NCBI GenBank assembly: GCA_016715465.1
Contig: JADKAA010000009.1
Span: forward strand, 1 to 25,164
Direction of reading: 5' to 3'
Source of the DNA: Saprospiraceae bacterium
Lineage (GTDB): Bacteria; Bacteroidota; Bacteroidia; Chitinophagales; Saprospiraceae
Length of the DNA stretch: 25,164 bases
Every line of letters starts with the position of its first letter. Positions within the stretch are counted from its first letter, which is position 1. Of this stretch, positions 19,003 to 25,164 are shown piece after piece. The notes beneath the pieces are model-generated. The model worked only from the letters and a program-made list of their open reading frames with translations. It was not told where the DNA came from and did not search any database. The translations under genes were made by a program, and so were the position numbers.

Positions 19003-20235
19003 CTATATTTTTTTTAAGATAAAATATTTTCTGACGTATAAAAAACTTATCAGTGCCATTGCACTGTATGTGATGACACTTGTAACTGCTGCCCCTTTAG
19101 CACCATAGACCGGCACCAGAAAAGTGTTTAAGGCCAAACTAATACACATACCAGCAATAGCTGCATATAAGATCTGACGGTTTTTAGAAATATAAATAAG
19201 GTATCCATAGAAGGCATTATATATGCCCCACATGAAATACCCACCGGTCAGAATATAGGCATATGGCAATGCGTCCTGGAATTTTTCCCCGATAAAAAAC
19301 CGGAATAAAAAAGGCAAAGCAATAAACAATCCGGCTACCACTATGCCACAGGCTGCAATATAAAGCCAGGTAGATCTGTGGAATCCTGCCACATGGCCTT
19401 CTGATAATTTTTTAAAAAGATAAGGATGGTAGGCACTGTTCAAGGACATTATAACAAGAAAAACTATAGAAGCTATCTGGCTGGCCAACCCGTACAAACC
19501 TACTTCCGCCGTACCCTTCAAATCAAACTTATCAATAAAATATTTGTCTGAAAATCCCAAAACAAAAATAGAAAGCCTCTCAAAAACAAAAGGGATACTC
19601 AGCAAGAATATCGCTTTTACTATTTTCCAGTTTATGGTGGCCGACAGAAATTTCCAGCGATAAAAAAAATAAAAAGAGACAAAAAGAAATAAAAAGGGGG
19701 CCAATACGGCGGACGAAACCCTTCCCTGCCAGCCCCAGCTTAACCCTATTACCAACCCGACAGTGAGTGCCATTTCAGCAAGATTTTTTCCAACTGAAAA
19801 GCCTGCATACAGCCAGGGTTGATTCTTATTTCTGGCGATCGTCATACTGGTTTCATTAATAAAGATAAACCAGGCTGTAACCGGCAATAGGTAAATCCAA
19901 AAAAGAGGCACCCTTAAAAATGCAGCAAGGACATTTCCTGAGATTATGCATAAAAGAGTTAAAATAGAAAGACTGATAAACGGAATGACCTGTGCATTGG
20001 TAAAGTATTCTCTATAAGAGTCTTTATCTTTTTTAAAATATTCAACGGATAACGGTGTTAGTACTCCCCCGGTAAGAAATGGCATTAAAAATATAAGGAA
20101 TGAGCTGTATAGATTGATAATCCCATAATCATGAGGCGTCAGATATCTCGTTAATAAAGATAAAAGCAAGAATGAAACAGCAGCATTAATAAAATAAGAG
20201 CCAAAATAAATATAAACCTGTCTAACAACCTTCAC
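19003..20235 (-). CDS. Wzx-like oligosaccharide flippase (MATE/MVF superfamily)
   Basis: A 410-residue polytopic membrane protein with about twelve hydrophobic stretches, beginning VYIYFGSYFINAAVSFLLLS and LLTRYLTPHDYGIINLYSS; the latter is the signature of polysaccharide-biosynthesis flippases. It should move lipid-linked repeat units across the inner membrane for the Wzy-like polymerase encoded at 2508-3886. The start is a GTG at 20235; an in-frame stop lies a few codons upstream and no better ATG exists near the conserved N-terminus. It follows the WbpB-like gene by 23 nt. Confidence 0.92.
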   Translation of the reverse strand: MKVVRQVYIYFGSYFINAAVSFLLLSLLTRYLTPHDYGIINLYSSFLIFLMPFLTGGVLTPLSVEYFKKDKDSYREYFTNAQVIPFISLSILTLLCIISGNVLAAFLRVPLFWIYLLPVTAWFIFINETSMTIARNKNQPWLYAGFSVGKNLAEMALTVGLVIGLSWGWQGRVSSAVLAPFLFLFVSFYFFYRWKFLSATINWKIVKAIFLLSIPFVFERLSIFVLGFSDKYFIDKFDLKGTAEVGLYGLASQIASIVFLVIMSLNSAYHPYLFKKLSEGHVAGFHRSTWLYIAACGIVVAGLFIALPFLFRFFIGEKFQDALPYAYILTGGYFMWGIYNAFYGYLIYISKNRQILYAAIAGMCISLALNTFLVPVYGAKGAAVTSVITYSAMALISFLYVRKYFILKKI

Positions 20236-20258
20236 ATTATCATTTTTTAATTACTTGG

Positions 20259-21157
20259 CTATTTTTTTATGTATCTTATTGAACTTAAAAATTCTGTAAG
20301 AACTCTTATTTGTTCAAGTTTTATTCCTTGCCCTTTTAGTATTTCAGTATATAATACTGTATGAAGATTCTCAAACCCATCATTAAACTCTATTTCTTCA
20401 TCATTGATAGTTAATAACCGGAGTGACTTTCCTCCTGCCTTTTTTATTTTTTCGGGGAGCCTGTTTTCATCTATACTCAATTCCCATTCAACATCGGCTT
20501 TATCCAATACAAGCCGGCCCGTTGCATAGTCAGCCTTATGTTCATAGACAGTACTTTCCTTCACCTCGCCAAATATCCACAGCAACATATCAAACAGATG
20601 CAATCCTATATTCGTTGTAAGACCCCCGCTTTTCTGCAAATCACCTTTCCAGCTATGCAGGTACCAGTGACCGCGGGCTGTAATGTATTTCAGCCCCACT
20701 ACAAACTTTGCCCGGCCGGGGCATGCAGAATTTTATTTCGCAAGCTGATGATGGCCGGGTGATGACGTAACTGTAAGATGGTAAATACTTTTTTACCGGT
20801 TTCTTTTTCCATCTCCATCAGTGCCTCCACATTCCAGGGGTTCAGCACCACCGGCTTTTCACAAATTACATCTGCACCCAAGCGAAGTCCAAACCGTATA
20901 TGTGCATCATGGAGATAATTCGGGCTGCACACCACTACGTAATCAATCGGTGTACCGCTTCTTTTTAATTTCTCACAATGCCGGTCAAAGCGTTCAAACT
21001 CGGTAAAGAAATCAGCTTCCGGGAAATACTGGTCCAGTACTCCCACTGAATCATGCGGATCGAGTGCTGCCAGTAAATTGTTGCCGGTCTCTTTTATCGC
21101 CTTCATATGCCGGGGGGCAATATAACCTGCTGCCCCTATGAGAACGAAATTTTTCAT
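20259..21157 (-). CDS. wbpB: WbpB/WlbA-type UDP-GlcNAc-uronate 3-dehydrogenase, one frameshift
   Basis: Gfo/Idh/MocA-family oxidoreductase that converts UDP-N-acetylglucosaminuronate to its 3-keto form, the first step to 2,3-diacetamido-uronic acids. The ATG at 21157 gives MKNFVLIGAAGYIAPRHMKA; upstream in-frame starts would read into the repeat array. SPNYLHDAHIRFGLRLGAD (79-97) and the catalytic ICEKPVVLNPWN (98-109, with EKP) are WbpB/WlbA hallmarks. Near 20700-20712 the frame breaks after APAGQS and resumes FVVGLKYITARGHWYLHSW, then KSGGLTTNIGLHLFDMLLWI, so one indel splits an otherwise normal gene of about 300 codons. The upstream partner gene wbpD is about 1 kb away across the repeat array. 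Specificity rests on remembered family sequence. Confidence 0.88.
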
Positions 21158-21160
21158 TTT

Positions 21161-21174
21161 TTTGTTTAAACAAA
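21161..21174. other. Perfect 14-bp palindrome at the edge of the repeat array
   Basis: TTTGTTTAAACAAA reads identically on both strands, with no loop. It lies 3 bp before the wbpB-like start codon and touches the first truncated repeat unit at 21174. It could be an operator, an insertion junction or chance in AT-rich DNA. A role is not shown. Confidence 0.5.
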
Positions 21175-21585
21175 GCGGTGTCTTACTGTGTTTCTCTGTG
21201 TTCACCGTGGTTGATTTCTTTTTAACCACAGCGGTCACTGCGGTTCACAGCGGTGTCTTACTGTGTTTCTCTGTGTTCGCAGTGGTTGATTTTTTTTAAC
21301 CACAGCGGGCACTGCGAATCACGGCGCTTTTTCACTGTGTCTCTCCGTGTTCTCCGTGGTTATTTTTTTTAACCACAGCGGGCACTGCGAATCACGGCGC
21401 TTTCTTACTGTGTTTCTCTGTGTTCGCAGTGGTTGATTTCTTTTTTAACCACAGCGGTCACTGCGGTTCACAGCGTTGTCTTACTGTGTTTCTCTGTGTT
21501 CGCCGTGGTTATTTTCTTTTAAACCACAGCGGTCACTGCGGTTCACAGCGGTGTCTTACTGTGTTTCTCTGTGTTCGCAGTGGTT
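21174..21585 (-). repeat. Left inverted-end repeat array (one truncated and five 64-bp units)
   Basis: Tandem-like array of an imperfect palindromic unit that fills the gap between the wbpB-like gene and the GxxExxY gene. Units: truncated 21174-21212, then 21224-21287, 21298-21361, 21371-21434, 21447-21510 and 21522-21585. Each full unit is exactly 64 bp, starts AACCACAGCGG and ends GTGGTT, and the spacers are 9-12 bp of mainly T-rich DNA. The ends form an imperfect inverted repeat: AACCACAGCGGTCAC against the complement of the other end, AACCACTGCGAACAC in most units. Inside, CACAGCG and CTGTG can pair in an inner hairpin. Units differ from one another by several substitutions. The array contains no gene of its own; short plus-strand frames through it are repeat translation. 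Confidence 0.95.
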
Positions 21586-21591
21586 GATTTC

Positions 21592-21967
21592 TTATAACTC
21601 ACCTAAAACAACTCTTTTAATTCCATCTTTCAATTGCTTCACATTGAAATTGACCAGGTAACCCAATTTGCAACCAGATAATTTCATATATGTCAGCACC
21701 TGTGCCAGGTGCACATCATTCAATGCTTCTACCGCTTTTATTTCAACAATAACTTTCTTTTCTGCACGAAGATCTATTCTATAACCACATTCCAGCTTTA
21801 CTTCCTTGTAAATAACCGGCAATGGCAGTTGCGTCTCAATAAATAAACCTCTTTCACTTGCTTCATAACTCAGGCATGCTTCATAAGTACTCTCCAGCAA
21901 ACCAGGTCCCAGTTCCTTATAAACCTGAAAGGCTGCATCAAGTAAAATTGTACCAATTTCATTTCAT
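21592..21967 (-). CDS. GxxExxY-family protein, predicted PD-(D/E)XK nuclease
   Basis: About 124 residues after repair. The name motif is GLLESTY. The nuclease core can be read as RIDLRAEKK with the following VIVEIKAVEAL (Asp, then Glu-x-Lys), and a QxxxY element as AQVLTYMK, as in RecB-type PD-(D/E)XK nucleases. The family (TIGR04256/PF13366) is small and of unknown function. The start is an ATG at 21967, giving MNEIGTILLDAAFQVYKELG if one extra A in GAAATGAAA near 21960 is removed; otherwise only a TTG at 21900 is available and the GxxE part is lost. It is flanked by inverted-end repeats on both sides, all within the gap between the WbpD-like and WbpB-like genes. Confidence 0.85.
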
Positions 21968-21987
21968 GCATTTTCTATTAAGTTTTT

Positions 21988-22109
21988 AACCACAGCGGGC
22001 ACTAGTTCACGGCGTTTTTCTTGTGTCCTTGTGTTCGTCGTGGTTATTTTTTAACCACAGCGGGCACTGCGATGCTGCTTTTCTCTGTCTCTCTGTGTTC
22101 GCCGTGGTT
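21988..22109 (-). repeat. Right inverted-end repeats, two shorter units
   Basis: Units at 21988-22045 (58 bp) and 22053-22109 (57 bp) have the same AACCACAGCGGGCACT start and GTGTTCGnCGTGGTT end as the left array, but are 6-7 bp shorter internally. The spacers are 7 bp. They lie 20 bp upstream of the GxxExxY start codon. Same orientation as the left array, so the gene is bracketed by direct copies of a palindromic unit. Confidence 0.92.
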
Positions 22110-22116
22110 ATTTTTT

Positions 22117-22176
22117 AACCACGGGGCCGGGGGGGTTTGGGGGGGGTTGTTCTGCGTTTCTGTGTTCGCCGTGGTT
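22117..22176 (-). repeat. Degenerate repeat unit with long G runs
   Basis: A 60-bp unit that keeps AACCACGG at one end and TCTGTGTTCGCCGTGGTT at the other. Its middle is replaced by G runs on the plus strand: four at 22123-22126, seven at 22129-22135 and eight at 22139-22146, separated by CC and TTT. The G-rich strand could fold as a G-quadruplex, or the runs may be sequencing artefact in this error-rich part. It ends 6 bp before the WbpD-like stop codon. Confidence 0.8.
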
Positions 22177-22182
22177 ATTCTT

Positions 22183-22682
22183 TCAGTTAAACACCTTTAT
22201 TCCCTCCTCATTCATCCACCCAGTCTGCACAGCAGGATTGCCGGTAACTAACGCATACGGCAGCACATCCTTTGTAACAACAGCCCCCGCACCCACAAAA
22301 GCATATTTTCCAATTTCAATCCCGCAGATAATAGTCGCATTGGCACCAATCGTTGCCCCTTTTCGTACAATTGTTTTTTTGAATTCATTTTTCCGGTTAA
22401 CAGCACTACGGGGTTAATGACATTAGTAAAAACCGCCGAAGGCCCTATAAAAACATCATCTTCGCAAATTACTCCCTCATACAAGGGAAACATTGTTCTG
22501 CACTTTTACATTATTACCGATCTGTACCTGGTCAGCCACAAAAACATTTTGCCCGATCACACAGTTTTCACCAATCACTGCTCCGGGCATCAGATGACTG
22601 AAATGCCAAACCCTGGTTCCATCGCCAATTTGGCAACCTTCATCAATAACAGCGGTGGGATGTGCAAAAAATCAGCAGTCAT
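22183..22682 (-). CDS. wbpD: WbpD/WlbB-type UDP-GlcNAc3N-uronate N-acetyltransferase, frameshifted
   Basis: Left-handed beta-helix (hexapeptide repeat) acetyltransferase of about 167 residues, which adds acetyl from acetyl-CoA to the 3-amino group of UDP-2-acetamido-3-amino-uronate. The ATG at 22682 gives MTADFF. Repair of a T deletion near 22664 continues HPTAVIDEGCQIGDGTRVWH. Two more indels near 22487 and 22411 restore NNVSLYEGVICEDDVFIGPS and AVFTNVINPRSAVNRKNEF, then TIVRKGATIGANATIICGIE and YALVTGNPAVQTGWMNEEG. SLYEGV-EDDVFIGPS-VFTNV-NPR is the WbpD/WlbB signature. It starts 11 nt after the AbiEii-like stop. The pathway partner WbpB lies on the other side of the repeat/GxxExxY element. 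Confidence 0.88.
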
Positions 22683-22693
22683 GGTTAAAATGA

Positions 22694-23362
22694 TCAGTAA
22701 TGATTATCTGTTAGGTACGATTCCTTATAAAACGGAATTTGTTTTGCGGGTTCCCGCACCATATTAAGAAGTCTTTTTCATTAATCTCCCAATTCATCCC
22801 GTTGTCGGTATAATCAATACCTGCAGAAAAATCAATTTCATTAAAGTAACAAATTGATTTCAAAGCCATGGTGCCGTTTACGTCAGGATATTTTTGCTCA
22901 TACCAATCAAGCATGGATGACAAATTCATATAGGCTGACAAGTATGCAACATCCACAAAGTCTTTCAGGCGGGTACCGTTTCCGTAATGGCATTCAGCTT
23001 CATGGCAGCAATATCTTCCAACGAAGCCAAACGGATACCTTCAATAACCTGTGGTGGCTTTACCCATGGATAAGCATGACGGATAAAATCAACTTTGATA
23101 TTATCAATATGCCCAAGTAAACCTCCTTTAAAGCGGTTTTGCTGGTGAAAGTGAAAACCATTTTCCCTTAGAAAAATCTGGTAATGTTTCGGCTGGAAAA
23201 CTCCCGCAGTAAAAAAATCAATATCTATGCTTCTCCTATGCCCGATTTGAAGCGAAAGTGCTGTACCTCCCACCAGTACAAACTCATTCCAATTCATGGA
23301 AATGTAAGAACCGCTGCAGGTTATTTAACAATAACGTGCTGACTGTTCTCTTTATATAACAT
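22694..23362 (-). CDS. AbiEii-type nucleotidyltransferase (toxin-like), frameshifted
   Basis: Nucleotidyltransferase-fold protein of about 222 residues after repair, related to the AbiEii toxin of AbiE abortive-infection and toxin-antitoxin systems. The start is probably the ATG at 23362 (MLYKE, then TVSTLLLNNLQRFLHF after an extra A near 23343). The core is FVLVGGTALSLQIGHRRSID followed by IDFF, with the GG and DxD nucleotide-transfer residues. LASLEDIAAMKLNAIT is followed, after an indel near 22985, by GNGTRLKDFVDVAYLSAY, a hallmark of AbiEii. The last part, restored near 22760, reads MVREPAKQIPFYKESYLTD. It overlaps the DUF6922-like gene upstream by about 38 bp and ends 11 bp before the WbpD-like gene. 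Activity as a toxin is inferred from family. Confidence 0.8.
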
Positions 23363-23639
23363 TTCATTTCCAAAAAGGAATATCAAAATAGACATGTACA
23401 AAAACCATGTCCTTTTCATTCAGCCATGCAATTTGCCTGATGATTGTCCTGATAGTTTCCCTGGTAAGTCCTCTTTCCATTAAATCAAAATCTTTTCTAG
23501 AGCCTCTTTGAATCATCCTTTCCACGATCAGGCGTTGATGCTTTACCAGATCAGCGCTACCTGGCTTCATATCCCAGAAAGATGCGGCGAAAAATCTGAA
23601 ATGGTACGTTTAGTTTCCAGCAAGCCTTTAATAAGTCAT
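23325..23639 (-). CDS. DUF6922-like small protein, possible antitoxin partner, frameshifted
   Basis: About 104 residues. From a likely ATG at 23639 (MTY, then an indel), the frame reads GLLETKRTISDFSPHLFWDM after restoring one T near 23580, then VKHQRLIVERMIQRGSRKDF, RETIRTIIRQIAWLNEKD and VHVYFDIP. The helical RETIRTII part could be a helix-turn-helix. The present frame stops at 23364 after PFWK, but shifting it gives MKCYIKRQSARYC and a stop at 23325, overlapping the AbiEii-like start. This resembles small Bacteroidota proteins encoded directly before AbiEii-type genes (DUF6922, from memory). Start and end are uncertain because of indels; antitoxin function is inferred from pairing. Confidence 0.6.
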
Positions 23640-23684
23640 TCTACATTCAACCTGTTCCATATAAACGCTGCCCCCCGGCAAATT

Positions 23685-24659
23685 TCATTTCTTCCCAAAC
23701 GCCAGATGATCTTTCCATATATCCTGTTCCGGCAAGGATTTAAAATATTCGTAAGTGATCTTTAATCCTTCTGCCCTTGCAATGGCAGGCTCCCAGCCCA
23801 ATAACTGTTTTGCCCTGGTGATATCCGGTTGCCGCTGTTTGGGATCATCAGCCGGCAATGGTTTGTAAACGATCTTTTGTTTTGAACCGGTGAGCCTGAT
23901 GATCTCCTCAGCAAAATCTTTCAGGCTGATCTCGTCGGGGTTACCAATATTTACCGGCTGGGCATAATCGCTGAGCAGCAGGCGGTAAATACCATCCACC
24001 AGGTCCGACACATAACAAAACTACGGGTCTGGCTGCCATCACCAAACACCGTAAGGTCTTCACCCCGCAATGCCTGTCCTATGAATGCCGGTAATGCACG
24101 GCCATCATTCAACCGCATCCGCGGACCATAGGTATTGAATATCCGTACGATCCTTGTTTCTACATCATGATAGGTATGATAAGCCATGGTGATCGCTTCC
24201 TGGAAACGTTTGGCTTCATCATATACACCGCGGGGGACCCACCGGGTTTACATTTCCCAGTAGTCTTCATTTTGCGGATGTACCAGCGGATCGCCATATA
24301 CTTCACTGGTACTGGCCACCAGTATCCTTGCTTTTTTACTCAATGCGAGGCCGAGACAATTATGTGTACCCAGTGAACCTACTTTTAAGGTCTGGATAGG
24401 AATTTTTAAATAATCGATCGGGCTGGCCGGTGAAGCAAAGTGCAGGATATAATCCAGCTGGCCGGGCACATGAATGAACTTACTTACATCATGGTGATAA
24501 AAAACAGAACTCCTTCAGTGGAAATAAATGCTCAATATTTTTCAGGTTGCCGGTTATTAAATTATCCATCCCAATAACTTCATATCCTTCTTTGATAAAC
24601 CGGTCGCATAAATGCGAACCCAAAAAACCCGCTGCCCCGGTAATAAGTACTCTTTTCAT
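23685..24659 (-). CDS. uxs: UDP-glucuronate decarboxylase (UDP-xylose synthase), frameshifted
   Basis: Extended SDR that oxidises and decarboxylates UDP-GlcA to UDP-Xyl. The ATG at 24659 gives MKRVLITGAAGFLGSHLCDR with an intact TGxxGxxG motif. After an indel near 24500 it reads HFASPASPIDYLKIPIQTLK and ASTSEVYGDPLVHPQNEDYW. After another near 24250, NVNPVGPRGVYDEAKRF carries the catalytic Tyr-x3-Lys and the Uxs-specific NPxGPRG-YDE. RIFNTYGPRMRLNDGRALPA and VFGDGSQTRSF precede a third indel near 24015, and SDLVDGIYRLLLSDYAQPVN follows. About 324 codons, normal for bacterial Uxs. It is preceded by ugd, which makes its substrate, supporting the assignment. Confidence 0.92.
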
Positions 24660-24712
24660 GCAGATATATTAATGTAGATTGAAATTTTAGCCGCTCCCGC
24701 TACCTGGTCTGA

Positions 24713-25164
24713 TCAGGGCACTACTTTCCGGCGGCCAATACTTTCATAATGAAATCCGAGCAGGCTCATAGATGTAGTATCGTACAGGTTACGACCATCA
24801 AAATAACTTTCGCTTTCAGCCGTTTGATCATCTGTTCAAAGTCAGGTGTACGGAACTCATTCCATTCGGTACAAATGACGAGGGCATCTGCTCCATCCAA
24901 CGCTATATACTGGCTGTCGGAAAAACCTATTGAACCATTTTTTATTATGGTAATGTGCTTGTACATTAGGCATCGCTTCCGGGTCGTAAGCCGTGACAAC
25001 AGCACCACCGCTGACGAGGAAATCAATCACATCAATGCCGGGGCTTCCCGGATATCATCCGTATTAGGTTTAAACGCCAATCCCCACAAGGCAAAACGCC
25101 TGGCCCTTGATATCATTGCCATAATAGTTTTGATTTTTTCTATGAAAAAATCCTTTTGCCATAT
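24713..25164 (-). CDS. ugd: UDP-glucose 6-dehydrogenase, C-terminal part, frameshifted
   Basis: NAD-dependent oxidation of UDP-Glc to UDP-GlcA. Only the C-terminal UDP-binding domain is in the window; the gene enters from the right edge. Visible blocks after repairing indels: YYGNDIKGQAF with ALWGLAFKPNTDDIREAP (near 25050-25125), then SDSQYIALDGADALVICTEW and NEFRTPDFEQM (near 24830-24925). Restoring one T near 24800 gives KVIFDGRNLYDTTSMSLLGF, ending GRRKVVP at the TGA at 24713-24715. The KPNTDDIREAP and DALVICTEWNEF motifs favour the UDP-glucose over the UDP-GlcNAc enzyme. The product feeds the uxs gene 53 bp downstream. Confidence 0.9.

Noticed and set aside
21476..21661. Plus-strand reading frame through the left array
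   Set aside because: It is a translation of the repeats with a periodic sequence and runs into the GxxExxY gene antisense.
21174..22176. CRISPR array
   Set aside because: Repeats are 57-64 bp with imperfect copies, and the gaps are 7-12 bp T-rich stretches similar to each other, not unique spacers of about 30 bp. No cas gene is present.
22021..22251. Plus-strand reading frame through the right repeats
   Set aside because: Repeat translation that then runs antisense to the end of the WbpD-like gene; no family resemblance.

Overview
The window reads as a Bacteroidota (Chitinophagaceae-like, by protein flavour) surface-polysaccharide gene cluster. Every supported gene lies on the minus strand, so transcription runs from right (25164) to left (1). 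Spacing is operon-like: ATGA/TAATG overlaps, 2-20 nt gaps, and only two gaps of 70-90 nt. The organism assignment is an inference from protein families and composition; no marker gene is present.

Layout in the direction of transcription. (1) 25164-23685: UDP-glucose 6-dehydrogenase (C-terminal part) and UDP-glucuronate decarboxylase, giving UDP-GlcA and UDP-Xyl. (2) 23639-22694: an embedded DUF6922-like / AbiEii-type nucleotidyltransferase pair resembling a toxin-antitoxin module. (3) 22682-20259: a WbpD/WlbB-type acetyltransferase and a WbpB/WlbA-type dehydrogenase of the 2,3-diacetamido-uronic acid pathway. They are separated by about 1 kb holding a GxxExxY-family predicted nuclease gene flanked on both sides by 57-64 bp inverted-end repeats. 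(4) 20235-18045: Wzx-like flippase and a methyltransferase. (5) 17973-15520: a secreted DUF4838 protein. (6) 15500-10765: GT4, methyltransferase, GT2, extended SDR, GalE. (7) 10606-9761: a membrane-anchored transglutaminase-like protein. (8) 9756-6166: AsnB-like amidotransferase, NodB deacetylase, sugar formyltransferase. (9) 6173-2508: two GT4 enzymes and a Wzy-like polymerase. (10) 2504-1: a second AsnB-like gene and a GT4 gene running off the left end.

Together these would build, lipid-export and polymerise a heteropolysaccharide containing galactose/glucose, possibly xylose, and a diacetamido-uronic acid, with amide, N-formyl, methyl and deacetylation edits. The initiating phosphoglycosyltransferase, the outer-membrane export genes, the UDP-GlcNAc 6-dehydrogenase and the 3-aminotransferase expected for the WbpB/WbpD route are not in the window.

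Data quality matters for reading it. Single-base indels are dense from 1 to about 2500 and from about 20700 to 25164, but rare between (wzy, galE and one GT). Protein sequence on both sides of each indel is well conserved, which points to sequencing/assembly error at contig ends rather than gene decay. Coordinates given for broken genes span the reconstructed gene.
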